From Evernia prunastri (lineage: Eukaryota > Ascomycota > Lecanoromycetes > Lecanorales > Parmeliaceae), in contig NKYR01000025.1 in assembly GCA_003184365.1 (NCBI GenBank), positions 1 through 64,000 of the forward strand: a DNA stretch of 64,000 nt, written 5' to 3'. The number at the start of each line of letters is the position of its first letter. Position 1 is the first letter of the stretch. The position numbers and the translations under genes are program-made. Positions 10,559-22,328 of this stretch are shown here, one piece after another. The notes under the pieces were generated by a model. That model was not told the origin of the DNA and searched no databases. It worked only from the letters and a program-made list of their open reading frames with translations.

Positions 10559-11408
10559 CGCTGCCCATGGAAAGACCGTTGTTGCATACTGGGCGCCGAT
10601 TGAACGTATTGAACAGCGCCCGTCTTGCCTCGTCGCTAGCAGACTTCAAACCCTCTTTTCCTCACGAGGTCATCGAGTCAAAAACGCAACACAAGCCCCC
10701 CGCTCATGAGTCTCACAAAAATGCCTTGACGAAACGGCGGTATTCCGGGAATGACACGCGATTAGCCAATAACTTTGTTTGCAGACCGCTGCAATGCTAC
10801 CAGCCATCACCAGAGGAATTGCACAATGGGTTCGCACCGTTCTACAATTGAAATGAGCCTGCTATAGGTCGCGCCTACTCAGTCTGTGACCCTAGCAGCC
10901 AATAAACAACTAGCTGTGAGGAGTATCGGCGCGCAGGAAAGCCAGAATATAGAACTTATTTCTTCTGCGAAGTTATATTAATAATAATTAAAATAATAAT
11001 TAAAAATATAAAATATATTTGCAAGTTGCTTGATGCTCTCTGTCCCAAGGCGGCCGATACCTTTGGACTGAGCGAAATCAACACCAGGTCCGCTTGCTTT
11101 AAGAAACTGAATTTCCCTCAACCCCCAAATATCTAAAGAAGAAACCCCAGTCCCACATCTCATCGTCGTCATTCCCCTTGAACCTCGTCCAGCTTCCAAA
11201 CACTACCCTTTTCGATTTGCGGTCTGAGTGCTCGTGCAAATTCAAGGCTAGTGTGAATTCAGTGTCAACGGGAGCAGGTAAGAATGTGGACTTCTGTGGC
11301 TGCTTTATCCATGGCGAGATACAATCTTGCCCCTATATATATAGTCATGCGACGTAAAGCCCCAACCCTCTCCCACGGTCTCTTTCTGCAACGGTTCGAT
11401 CTGTTAGA
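10559..11408. other. Intergenic, no gene; AT-rich patch
   Basis: Short unsupported frames only. A nearly pure A/T patch of about 50 bp lies at 10975-11020. Confidence 0.5.
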
Positions 11409-11827
11409 CTACATGCCCTGGAGACGCTGCAGCTTCTCATTTGCCGCCCTCGCCTGCCTGACAAGCTCTCGTCGTTTTCTAGGATTGCACTGCGAGAAGC
11501 GACCGTCGTCGATAACAGCTTCCGATATCGTGTATAGAAGGTCGTTCGTGTCCGGCCCAGGCTGTTGCACATCGTTTTCAAAGAAGGCACTTCAGATGTT
11601 TTTGCTCTCTCTCCAGAATATCAACGTTCTGCTTCGAGTTCGTCTGCCGTTTGTCTCGAGTCCCGGTGAACTCCTCCTATAACCTCAAGGTCCACAGTCA
11701 TTCTGAATTTTTCTTTCTCTAGACGACTGACGCTCCGCCTCAAGGTCATGTGCGCTTCGTCCAAGGCGAGAATGATGCTCTCCTTTTGTTGAAGATCCCC
11801 AGTGCCTTTTTGGCGCTGTTGAGGTCT
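11409..11827 (-). pseudogene. Decayed coiled-coil protein gene
   Basis: On the minus strand four adjoining segments read as one charged, helix-forming protein but in changing frames. They are, in order, DLNSAKKALGIFNK, then ESIILALDEAHMTLRRSV with SRLEKEKFRMTVDLEV and TADELEAE, then NVDILEREQKHLK, then FENDVQQPGPDTND through RKRRELVRQARAANEKLQ to a TAG at 11409-11411. Each switch needs a one- or two-base indel and none has splice signals. Just upstream, a 57-bp GT-AG intron (11828-11884) would join the relic in frame to an open frame starting at 12127, which may be the old 5' part. I do not recognise the family. Confidence 0.4.
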
Positions 11828-11884
11828 CTGAGCTGGTAGATTTGGCGAGACTATATATATATATCTCTCTCTCAGTGTAAATAC

Positions 11885-12422
11885 CGTGAAGAGCGAATTC
11901 GACATGATTGGATATATTCCGAGAGGGACTCGACTCTGAACACTTTTGAGAATAGACTTGTCTCGGCCTGACGTACTTTCCGAGAATCTTTCAACGATGG
12001 GGTTCAGGAATAAGCTAAGTCGCTTAATACCTGGCCGATGCTGTTTATATGCCGAGGGTTCCAATTGCGGCTCTCCCGTCTGCGTGTAATATTTGCCGTA
12101 TAGGGAACTCCTGACCGCACAGAACATTGTCTGGCTAAGCTGTTGGATTTGAGGCCATTTGAGCCATGAGCCATATTGAGGCTATACGCCATGGCGAAAT
12201 GGACCATGGTATTCCTTCCACATTATCCATATTTCTCACACTTGGCAATGTGGTGGCAACGCCTCCCAAGCCTTGGCGGTGGTGTGATTACCGCCACCAT
12301 AGAAAATTGTACTGTGAGGACAGCGTGTCAGGTAGAAATTTCGGAGTACATTTGGTGGCAACATAGACATATTGGCCATATCAGGAGAAGGATATCCTTC
12401 TCCAGAAAAGTAGTAAAAATAA
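11885..12422. other. Intergenic or remnant of the decayed gene's 5' part
   Basis: Minus-strand open frame to 12127 without recognisable domain; the rest is unremarkable spacer downstream of the next gene. Confidence 0.35.
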
Positions 12423-14608
12423 TTAAGTCATATCACACCATACAATTTCTACATAAGCATAGAGCACCATCTCTATAATGTTGGCCTGTGTGGCTTTCGA
12501 GGCAGGGCGTCGCTGGCGATCTCGGTGAAGCTTCTGTACAGCGGAGCCGACAGGGCGAGCTGTCAGTCGACGGGAAGGCTTTGCCAGAGTGCCTTGACGG
12601 TTGTACTCCCCGGACGGTCCAGGCTGCGAATTCTCACAGCCGCTATGAGCAAGTTCCTGGTCCTCTGGATTCAATTCTCCGCTCGAACCTGTTACACAAG
12701 CCCCTCTCCTCGTCCGCTTTACTCTCGGGTTCTGCATCTCCTCCACCTCCTCATCGCTACTGATCTGGCATCTTGTTCTCTTCAGACAAGACTTGAGCTC
12801 AGCATGGCTTGTTTCGATGCCCGTCATCAGCTCGTCTCCAGAGATCTTTCCACGACAGTACGCCTGTATTTGCATGCGCTCTTGCTCAAAATGTTTGATC
12901 AGTCCGCGACGCATTTCGAGTGATAGGCCAGCCATGCAAGGGTCGTCTTCGGTTATGGTCAAGGAGTCTGCTTCCATGTCTGTGTCAAGCTGCTCACCAT
13001 GACCACTCAGATAAGAACCATCGTATTTCTCAGTCCCTTCTTTCCTATCGTTGTCTTCAATGTCCACACTACCCTCACTTTCATCGTTCTCATCACTCCC
13101 ATCATCCTCATCGTCCCCATCACTCCCTTCACTGGAAGGTGGATACAGAATCTCGAAGGTGTCAAACTGACCGTCCGATGCACCCGCGTGGCAGATTCCC
13201 GTTTGCATATCATCGAAGGGCGGAAGACGAGCATCAGACTCTTGGGGAAGGCTATACTCGTCACCCGTTTGGCCACCATACGCCACATTGTTCTGGACCT
13301 GCTGAGTATAATCAAGCACTGCTGGCGGTCTTGATGACTCGTTCTGCTGCTTCATTGTGTTTGCGGCAACGTGATCTTTTCGGCCACCCATGATTGGCAG
13401 AGTCATTTGGTGCAATGGACCAGCGAGTACCATTGCTGCTGCATCTACTTCCGGAACCGATCTCATCTGGCCATTTCCCGAACCTCTATAAGGTAGAGCT
13501 GATTGTTGTTGCTCCGGGATGACGGCAGAGAAACCTGTGGATGCAATTGGGTAGTTCTGCTGCGAAGAGGCATTCAACGAACCCGAGTTTGCAGTCCGAG
13601 CCTTTGGCTGCTGTACTCGAGCGGCTGTGTTTTCCACCTTAACAGTTGCCCGAGCTGGTCTACGAGGAACACCAATCATTCTTCCTTCGTCGTCCCGAGA
13701 AGCAGGAGTGCTTCCTCTTGTCGAGCCAAGTCCACCCCTCGCAGCAAGCTGAGCAGGAGTGAGCTTACTGAGCACACGGTCTCGGACAGGGTTACTATCT
13801 CCTGCCGTATTCCTCCAGGAGACCATGGAAAATCTCTCCCGTGCTCTAGCCATCTTCTGCAGGAGGCGGTTTCGGAACTTGTTTTCGTCCGCGGTTGTGG
13901 TTCCTGGGTATTCGATCCTCATCAGGAGGTCCGCCCAGTCAAGCCTCCCGTCCATTCTCATCAAGAGCTCGAAGAACCCGGTTGGAGCCTCTGAGCTTAT
14001 CTAAGAATGATTAGTAAAGTCGCAGAATGTTTGGTTTGCTTGGTATGTACCGTGTCAAGGTTCTTCAGGACAGGGTAGTCCAACAGTCGCCGAGGTGCCC
14101 AGTCCCTAGGGGTGCGTTCGAACATCAAGTTTCCTTTCGCATCTACCTTCTGGGGGGGCTTGGCGCTCTTTGCATGGTCCCACCATTCCTTACTGGGCCA
14201 GAGTTGGTAGAATACCTGCAACGGTGTTAACAAGCTTTATAAAGCATGTGCATGGGCTGCTTACATCTGGCAGGTTGGTCTCGTTGAAACCGGCAAGTCT
14301 GTCATACATTAGACAAACCTTCCTGTCACCTTCCTGATGTGTCATGACTTACCCCACTGAGAATTGGGTGCGATCCGTTGGTGAAGATCCATGGCGATGC
14401 GGTGGGTCTACAGCAGCATCAGCTTTGTAACGCGGAGAGATATACTGTACTTACTGTACGCAGTTGGATCGCCTGGATTTCCGATCGTGCGGCATGCTTC
14501 GATGTATTTCGGATTTTGGGTCCATGGGCGGCCATTGTTCTCAGAGACTCTCATCTTCAAGTACTGAGCAGGGGTAGTAGCAGCCTTGGTTGACAGTGGA
14601 GAAGACAT
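12423..14608 (-). CDS. Fungal protein of unknown function, five exons
   Basis: Exons on the minus strand: 14608-14455, 14407-14353, 14298-14265, 14215-14051, 14000-12423. Introns are 47, 54, 49 and 50 bp, all GT-AG, and the frame stays open throughout (661 residues). The conserved part is the N-terminal 200 residues, rich in Trp and aromatics (QNPKYIEACRTIGN, LPDVFYQLWPSKEWWD, RTPRDWAPRRLLDYPVL, FFELLMRMDGRLDWADLL, FRNRLLQKMARARERFSM). The C-terminal 400 residues are low complexity: Gln/Ser rich, then a strongly acidic run (about residues 420-460) and basic clusters (VKRTRR, RQRRPASK) that could be nuclear localisation signals. This suggests a nuclear adaptor or regulator, but that is inference from composition only. 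I do not recognise the family. Confidence 0.75.
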
Positions 14609-16939
14609 GATGATGACGGGTAACAAGAAAGCGGGTTGTAACAACAGGGAAGTCTTGTACAAGCGCTAGAAGCCTTCGAACACTTGAGATGCACAGCTAC
14701 AGCAGAGACAATATTGACAGACAGCCAGGTGAGTAAAAGGTCTTTGACGACGGCGATAGCAGTTTCAGAGAGCTTGAGCGGTATGATAGCAGTGGGTAGG
14801 AGTTGGATAAGTAAGAGCCCAAGTTATGTTGGTGGAAGAGTGTATGCTAGAGGTGTGTGCAGGAGTAATAATATTTGAAAGAACTCTGGGGTTATATATG
14901 TCGACATGACTAGAGAATGCTGTCTCAACAGAACGCAGTGTCAATGAGAAAGGCGGTCAAGGATGAGCTTACTTTGGGAAAAAGTGAATGAACAACAACA
15001 ACAAGGCAATCCTCCCCTGCATTCGTGCAAGTTTCGATCTCAACACCGACCGCCCTGCAAGGCTGTGATTAAAGATTGAAAGTGATTCATGAAACACGCC
15101 ACCAAGATGGAAAGGAGAGGAATCGCAGACAATATATATGTATGTACGCAGAAAAGAAGTAAGCAGAGGTCAATATGGCTTCCACATCCTCCCACAGCAT
15201 ACAGGATCAAGCTGACCCACTACAGTTGACGTTCTGGCGGGCGGTTATGCAACAACGTGTTTTTCCTCGAAATCAAGTCAAGTTGGAGGCCACTATAGAA
15301 AGGCATCGATGAGGCTGCCAGCAACAGATTCACTGCCAACGGCTTTCGGTATTCATTCTCACTCTCTACTTCACTGAGAGACGACAGTATTTATTCAAGA
15401 CCACATCAATCTCTTGCCCACCTGGTGCCTGCGGCGTGATTGACAATCTGACCAATGTTCGGCCATTCAAACCAGTCAGCCGCCATCTCCGCACTCAAAC
15501 CCCTCTTCAATAGCGCCACAACTTCAACCAACCCCTTTTGTTTGTGAATTGAGCACGGGTGTAGGGACACAGACACACAATGCCACCTTTGGGTTCTTAT
15601 TAGCGTAGACAACCCGAGCACAAAAATATCTTAATATCGACTTGCACGCTTCACTGCGATTTGGTGCTCGTGACCGCACGGAACATCCCCTCCTAGTATA
15701 GAGCGTATTCACGGACGGTATTCTGCTTCCAGAAAGAAAGTACCCAAAGGCACTGTTAAGCACAGTCTGATGAATGGATCTGGTGAGTATCGATAGCGCA
15801 TTGCTGTTGGAAATGACGCCGCACTCCTGTGTTGAACTACCCCTCATGTGGCAAATTAGCATGTTTCTCAGGCATATAGGTAGCCTTCACACCACTCCAT
15901 AGAAAAGCAATCAATCCTTCATAGCCAAAATTCCAACAATTGCCCTGCCCGTGTAAATTTCATGCTGAATGGCGGCCAATGAAGGATGACAAGACCGTGC
16001 TTTGCAGGGGATTTCATGACCTACTTCGCTGGAATACCAAACACCATCGCAACCCTATAGTTTTCCTAAAACATTCCCGCAACGTTAGCCATGTGATACA
16101 TTTGAACGAACAAGACACAGCATTTACCCCACCCCGATTTCTTCAACCCACCACACCCGCAAGGCCTTGTCAAACCGTCCTCACCGTAGAGTTTCCCGCC
16201 ATCTAAAAGAATCAAAACAGCCCACAACCAGCTCCAAGTCTATCGAAAAGAGCAGGAAAAAATCGTAGAAAGCAGCCGTTTCCCACATACCTCAACGCAA
16301 CCGAGTAACAGTAAACAGGACCGAGACCCAGCCAGCCACTCAAGCCGCACATCCCCCTACTTGCCACCCGGCAGGTCCACGCAGCTGTTTGCATTCGTTT
16401 TTCACAGCGCATGCAAAGCCGCGCAATCGACAAATCTATCCCGGGTATCCGCACTTTTGCGTAAACAGAAAGAGTTATCCTGACCGATGAAAGCGGGATC
16501 GACGTCAGTGTGAATGGACTGCAGAAAGAGGAGGGAAAACACAAAAGAGAAAAGGGTGGAAAGAGACGAGGACTGAGGAAGTCGTCAACGATTCAGACCT
16601 GAGAGTGCTATGATTGGAAGTTGGACCAGCCAGCATAGACAAATGGATAGGAGTGACCCGCTTTGTTGAGTTCATCAGAGCGAGATCTCTCCACCAAAAG
16701 GACATAGATAGTGAAATACCCCTCTGGCTAACCCGAATTTCCACTCAACGTGGTTGAAAAGAATAAAAAAAGCACCAGAAAGAAAAGGAACAACTCAAGC
16801 AGGGTGAACCCTTCCACTTCCTCTTAGACCCATATATTTTCCAACCATTCCTTCATCCAGGTCATATCCATATCCAAACACTCTATCCCATCCAGAACCC
16901 CCCTCCCTTCTCTCTCAACCCGGGCGGCCCTCCGCCCCC
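14609..16939. other. Long intergenic stretch without a gene
   Basis: About 2.3 kb. The first 400 bp are probably the promoter and leader of the gene ending at 14608. Remaining open frames are short and lack domains. No RNA gene was recognised. Confidence 0.5.
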
Positions 16940-17660
16940 TTACCCAAAAGTCCACTCAACACTCTTAGGCACCTTCTTCGATCTCCCATCTACACGCCCG
17001 TCATCAGCCCTGCGCTCCACCGATACCCTCCAACACCACCAACGCAACGCAATGCAATTCGAGCAGAACGGACAAGAAAAGGCACACACGACTTACCAGG
17101 CGAAAGAGCGAGCAAGCCCGCCGTCGTCAGCTGGATGGTGCCCGGGCGGCAGGTCTTGCACTGCCCGATGACGACGGCTTCTATTACTTTTTTGGAGCCG
17201 GGGTTCGTGACGTTGATGGGCGCGTCGCAGGGGGATTCACTGGAACGGGAAGGGGGGTTAGATGTGAGGTTTTTTTTTCCCGTAAAAGTATTGAATTCCG
17301 AAGGGAGAGGGAGATGAGACGAGAGGGAGGGGGATGTGCTCGGTCGGGGGATATGCATCGGGGAACTGACTCGCGGGGATTCCAGAACGAGACCGGTATG
17401 CTGGCGAAGACGGAAGACTGGTTGCCGGGACTGCAGTACGCGGCGGCAGGGCTCGTGAACGCGGTGACTGGAATCATGTCATCCCGAGCGTTAGCGAAGC
17501 CACGGAGTGTTTCCTACTTCGAAACCGATTTATTGATTGAACGGGAACACTCACGTGTGCCGGTGAAGTTGCCAGGATGGTCGCAGCCGGGGGTGTCCGG
17601 GTGGCAGGCGTGGACGGCGACGATGGCGAAGACGAAGGAGATGAGGAGGGAGGTATACAT
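16940..17660 (-). CDS. Secreted RlpA-like double-psi beta-barrel protein
   Basis: Exons on the minus strand: 17660-17555, 17467-17371, 17239-17097, 16989-16940; introns of 87, 131 and 107 bp with GT-AG ends; 131 residues. Residues 1-18 (MYTSLLISFVFAIVAVHA) are a clear signal peptide, so the protein is secreted. The mature part shows the double-psi beta-barrel pattern seen in RlpA-like and expansin-like small fungal proteins: a GTLTAF strand, then CDAPINVTN, then VVIGQCKTC (the VxDxC block, with G in place of the usual D), then IQLTTAGLLALSPDG and a final KSVEWTFG. Six of its seven cysteines could pair. Such proteins bind polysaccharides or act at the host or wall interface. Without the family's catalytic Asp, an enzymatic role is unlikely. 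Every exon joins in frame, which makes the model robust. Confidence 0.8.
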
Positions 17661-17772
17661 GACGGGGAAGAGCAGAGTCTGAAAGTTTGCTTTGGTTTTT
17701 TTTTTGGATTTCAGTCACGTCGGTTTGAAAAGCGACGACGGGTTGGAAGAATATCACGCAGGGTATGCGCAG

Positions 17773-17783
17773 TTATATATAAA
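17773..17783 (-). promoter_or_regulatory. TATA box of the beta-barrel gene
   Basis: Minus strand TTTATATATAA, about 113 bp upstream of the ATG at 17660. Confidence 0.45.
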
Positions 17784-18571
17784 GCGAGCAAGTCCGCACT
17801 TCATCTCTGTTATCTCTTTTAATCTCCGGTCAAGATATGAACAGCAGAGCCATAGCGTAGATAGTTTGACCGGCTAGATCGCATCTGCGGGTAGTCGGGT
17901 AGCCTTTGGAGCGCCCGGTACCTGCATTCCCGACGAAAACCACTCCAATCATAGCAGCGGAAACAGTCTGCGCCACCGCGTCGATGCGCGATCCTTCGCC
18001 TCTGGCCTGCATGCTCGATATCTTTTTCTGGCATCGGGAACAGACGGACCAGAGAGGAAGACGCGGATGGAGATAAGATAGTATTAAAATTGATGGGTGG
18101 CCCATGCCTGAATTTGGAGCGAGGGGGTGGCACAATGGCAGTGCCATATTTTTGATCTGTTTGGTTGGTTTCATTCCTATTGAAACTCATCGGTGCTTGA
18201 AGACAAGAATTGATTCGTTGATGGGTATGAGTTTGATCCAAGAATCCCCATGCAAAACACAATCCCACGCAAACCCCACGCAAACCCCACCCCTGAGATC
18301 ACACCACAGATTTACATATACAGGATCCTAGGTGGGCGTTGGCAGGGATCGGGATAGGGAAAAGGTCGAAGTTTGTGCGGGAGGGTGCGAGGAGAGGAAT
18401 CACCACATTTGGAGAAACCATTCAGATGCAAGGGTAGAGATCGCATGATTGCTAGATTGAAGATGAGATGCACGAGATACTCCCCGATTCCATTCCATGT
18501 GCTTGAGAAACTGACATCGCTCATCATCAGGCCCCATCTATCCCCAGGCAGCACTTGCCCGCAAAGCGCCG
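17784..18571. other. Intergenic, no gene
   Basis: Short unsupported frames. A small direct repeat of CCCACGCAAACC lies near 18266-18292. Confidence 0.45.
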
Positions 18572-20627
18572 TCAAGCCAGCTCCATATTCTCACGATCCA
18601 ATCGCACCAGAGAATCAACCGGACAAGCCTCCAGGAACCCTCCATACTGAGCCATCACAAGTCGCCTCTCCTCCTTCTGCAGCAGTGAATAGTATCCGTT
18701 CGAATTGTACGGAAACGGAGCCAACGCTCTCGGCGAATTGAAAGATGGGTTTCGGCCGAAGAGGTAGGTGTCCTCGCGATAACGACCCTGGTACGAGAAG
18801 TCTCCATAAGCCAGTATCTGAAGATTGGATGGACCGTCCGGACCGAATGCCCACGAGGCAAACCTGTCGAGACCGGATACCGGCTCAGCCATGCCACGAT
18901 CTAGGCTTGTTCTCTGTCTTCTCGCTAAGAGGACTCCCGCTGCGAGTCTTCTGCGAGGCGATTCAGAGTCAGAGGCTGACATACTATCATCGTTCGAGCC
19001 TGAATCCCTGACGTCTTTGTCGACACCAGATACTCTGATGTGCAGCAACGTGAGTGGACTTTTGGGGCCCATGAGCTCCAGCCTTGTTCGCTGTCAGGAA
19101 GTCATCGACAGTCAGCGAACAAAATATCCAACAGCAGTACATATCATGCTCTGTAATACAATGGGCGCGTTTCACTTACCAAGCTGGCCAGATCATCGCA
19201 GACAGCAAGACAGTCGAGGCTCAATTTGACCAAGTACTGCCCATAGCCTGCTTCGTGAGCAATCCTCCTACGATGGTCTTCTTCAGATACAGGATAGTGG
19301 TCCAGGAATACGTTGTCCCTATCCCTCTCTAGCCTTTCATGGTAGATAAAGTGTCTGAGCGTCGACTTGTGACGGGTAAGCGACAACCAATAAAATAGCG
19401 TCGCCATGCCCGGTTTGATCAGTAGGCCCAGTTCTTCAAGGCCTTCGAATGCTTCCAAGAACGTCGTGACCGTCATGCGATCCTCCTCAGGTTCTCTATC
19501 ATCGATGGAAAGATGAAACAGTCGGAGCCTAATCCCGTTGGCCGAGTCAACAAGTGCACGCAAGAAAGATTTGCAACCTCTGCAATTATGCAATTTAAGA
19601 CTCTTGAGCAAATTGCTATTGAAGCCATAGGCTGACTCAGTGGGCGCACCATCGAAGGATATGTTGGAGAGTGACAATGCTGTCAATGCCGGGAAATTGA
19701 GACGATGGCCTTTGGGTTGCAGTTGGAGAATGTAGTATGCCAAAAAATTGGCCGCACTCATTGGGTTCACAACAATCCCATTGACTTCATTATCCCAGAT
19801 GAATTTAACACCTTCCTTGAACATCCAAGTATCATTTGCTTTATACCAATCAACAACATCAAGCTCGAGGGACTCCAACTGGTCCGCATTACACTCGAGG
19901 ACCCTTCGGAGATCCTCCGCATATTTGTTTGCTCGCAGTCCTTTCCATGACAGATGCTGCAGCTTCTTGAAGTATTGTAGTGCCAGCGGAGTTTCCGGGT
20001 CCTTGTCCCAAATGCAGCGCCCTTCCGTAATAAGGCAGAGGGATTCGATATTTAGCTGCTTGGAAGTGAAGTACCCGCAAGGGCCGAACAGCGGGGCGAC
20101 TTCGAAGGGCAAACATGTCCCTAGATTCCAGCTTACCCAAGATGATCAGCGAGTGGAGCGGCCATAGCAAAGGTGTGTGCGTGCTTACCTGAAAGTGCGC
20201 AATTGTCCCTCTCTGAAGTGTTGGAGGAATGGCACGAGGCTAAGGCAAAGCTCACGACCTGGATGACCGTGCGGGCATCGAGACTCGACGTTATGATGGA
20301 TTGGCGCAGTGATGATAACATCTCTCACGTGCTGAATATGGTCTTGTGGGGGACAGTAGGTGTACGATCGTAGCAAGAGGCTCACGTCCAAATTCTCAAG
20401 CTTCCACTCGTCTTCTGCGTGGATAGTGACAGTCTCCCACACTAAATGGTTCAGGGCACTGTATAGCGATTTCGAGACACGACACAATCTATGGAGATCT
20501 GTCTGCTGCAGATGCTATCTCTTTGTCAACGGCAGTCCTGAGTTGATGGGATTGGGAGAAGTACATTCGCAACGATGCACAAGATCTCATTAGGGACATG
20601 GTCGAGTGCAGGCGTGCATGTTGACAT
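18572..20627 (-). CDS. F-box protein with LRR-like C-terminal half
   Basis: Exons on the minus strand: 20627-20565, 20505-20189, 20131-19180, 19090-18572. Introns are 59, 57 and 89 bp, GT-AG, and the joined frame gives 616 residues. The first intron splits the F-box: exon 1 ends VPNEILCIVAN and exon 2 continues QTDLHRLCRVSKSLYSAL, which together form a standard F-box (about residues 10-50) for Skp1 docking. Exon 3 has irregular leucine-rich segments (LRTFSWNLGTCLPFEVAP, FPALTALSLSNISFDG, LLKSLKLHNC, EGLEELGLL) of the kind that form the substrate-binding face. Exon 4 encodes a tail with an acidic/serine patch and RRR. It is probably an SCF substrate receptor with unknown target. For the second intron an alternative acceptor at 20121 would break the frame; the one at 20132 keeps it. 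Confidence 0.8.
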
Positions 20628-21113
20628 GTTTCCTTTCCAGGCAAATGTTGAGATGGCTGGGAGGCTTTGGAGCAACGATAGGAAGAAGTTGGAGTCACAA
20701 GACTTTGGGCAAAGGAGGGGGGAACAAGAGAACAATAAGTAATGACTTGGCGCGCACGCCTGCTATGGTGCCTGACACATGCTAGGCTGCGTTGGGAAAT
20801 TGCCCCCTCTCCCTCGGTTTTCACTGTCCGGAACCTCGGTACGTTGAAGCGTTCGTATCGAGGTTTGTGTTATCGAACTCATGGCGGGAGAACTTATTGC
20901 TTGACCCAGCTGTGGTTGGAGGTATTCAGTTTTTATTAGGTTCGATTCCTAATGGCGCTGGTTCAATGATGAAGTGGGCTTCTTATTTTCTCCAGCTATT
21001 CTTCAGAAATCAAATGAATGAAAAGATACCTTCCTCTAAATCCCTGCTCCCTTCCTATCTACCGTCATCACATCGTGAGGCGGTGGATGTGTTAGGGTGA
21101 CTAATCTCCATGC
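20628..21113. other. Intergenic with second copy of the 50-nt repeat
   Basis: Promoter side of the F-box gene plus spacer. Holds repeat copy 2 (20917-20966). No coding signal. Confidence 0.5.
20917..20966 (+). repeat. 50-nt dispersed repeat, copy 2, with tRNA-like T arm
   Basis: Partner of 5112-5161 (38/50 identical, ungapped). Positions 20936-20952 form a perfect 5-bp stem TTAGG/CCTAA around the loop TTCGATT, exactly a tRNA T arm, and GGTTCGATTCC is a consensus B box. No matching 5' acceptor stem or A box is visible upstream, so a functional tRNA gene is unlikely. A tRNA-derived short interspersed element is possible. Confidence 0.5.
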
Positions 21114-22328
21114 TTACCGCATCGCCTCTGTCTTCCCAACAATCCCTTCAATCATCTTCCTGAACTCCTGCCTCTCCTCAATAGGCAAATAATGTCCCCT
21201 ACCCTCAAAAACCCTTTTCGTAACCCCAACATCGTCTCCGAGTTCCTTGGCCAATATCTCGCCATGCGGAACTGTGATGAGGTTGTCTGTTGTCCCGTGT
21301 GCTACAAGAATCCTCTCCCTACCGACCTTGTCCGCAATCTCCTTCAGCTGCTGCGGACTCTTCCTATGCCACCCTGCAGCCAAAGCTTGGCAGATGAAAC
21401 CTTTGCGAGTGAAGCCTTTCGTGTCTTGGCGCTTTGTCAGCTCTTGAGCGGCGAAGCGGTCGCCATTAGTGGGATAATCGCCATCTTGGTCTGGCTGCGA
21501 AAGCCATGAATTGCTGACTCGCGACTTGATTTCTGCGATTTGCTTGTCGAGAGACTTGGGGACACTAGGAACGTCAGCACTGAGATTCAGCACCATCAGT
21601 CTTCTCCTTACAAAATATTGATGCGATCTCGCAGGTTTTCAAAGTAGCCCTAGTATTATGTCAATGAACCTCTCGGCTCAGCTCATCGACTTTCGGATCG
21701 TACAATAGTATTCTTGAGTTGCCCTGCTGTCGATATAAGTGAAAGACTAGCCATCCTTTTGGGGTCCAGATAGGCCTAGTTTGACGTCAACTCGGCTTCG
21801 ACGCTCGACTTGTGGGTTATGTACCATCTCCTGGGCTATCATACCGCCCATACTGATACCAATGATGTGCAACGATCTTTCGCCAGTCCAGCCAAGGTGA
21901 TCGAGGAGCTCAAGAGTATCCTTGGCCATCTCAGACGTCGAGTAGCGCATGACAGGCTTGCCACTTTCGCCCATTCCGCGGTTGTCGAAAATAAGGGATG
22001 AGTACTTGGAAGCCTGGTCATGACCGAAATCTATGGTTTGTCTTTGCCAATACCACTTGAAAGCTCCAAGACCCATGATCCACTGGCCTCATCTCTCAGC
22101 CTCGGGCAAATTTAATATTCATCTCCGCCAGGTCATGCACTATATGCAACATGGGAGGCAACTTACTACTAGACGTACAGGTCCAGTGCCATGGATTTCA
22201 TATACGATATCGATGGGACCCCCTCTGCCCTGTGCAACAGGACATGCTCCCTTCTTGGTTGGATCCAGATGCCAGATGACCGTATTGAAAGCCGGGTGTT
22301 CAACAACTTGAGCAGCAGTAAGAGGCAT
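21114..22328 (-). CDS. Alpha/beta-fold hydrolase
   Basis: Exons on the minus strand: 22328-22167, 22082-21825, 21775-21704, 21649-21612, 21564-21114. Introns are 84, 49, 54 and 47 bp; 326 residues. All joins restore known family blocks: VRLVWIMGLGAFKWYW (oxyanion region), LIFDNRGMGES, then the nucleophile elbow GISMGG with Ser131, AYLDPKRMASLSLIST across intron 2, and GYFENLRDRIN. The likely acid is D270 (HGTTDN) and the catalytic His is H301 (EGRGHYL). This is a soluble serine hydrolase of the lipase/esterase or epoxide-hydrolase-like superfamily without signal peptide, so probably cytosolic; the substrate is unknown. The triad is complete and the gene looks functional. Confidence 0.88.

Noticed and set aside
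20860..20970. tRNA gene
   Set aside because: A perfect T arm is present but no matching acceptor stem, A box or anticodon arm can be found.
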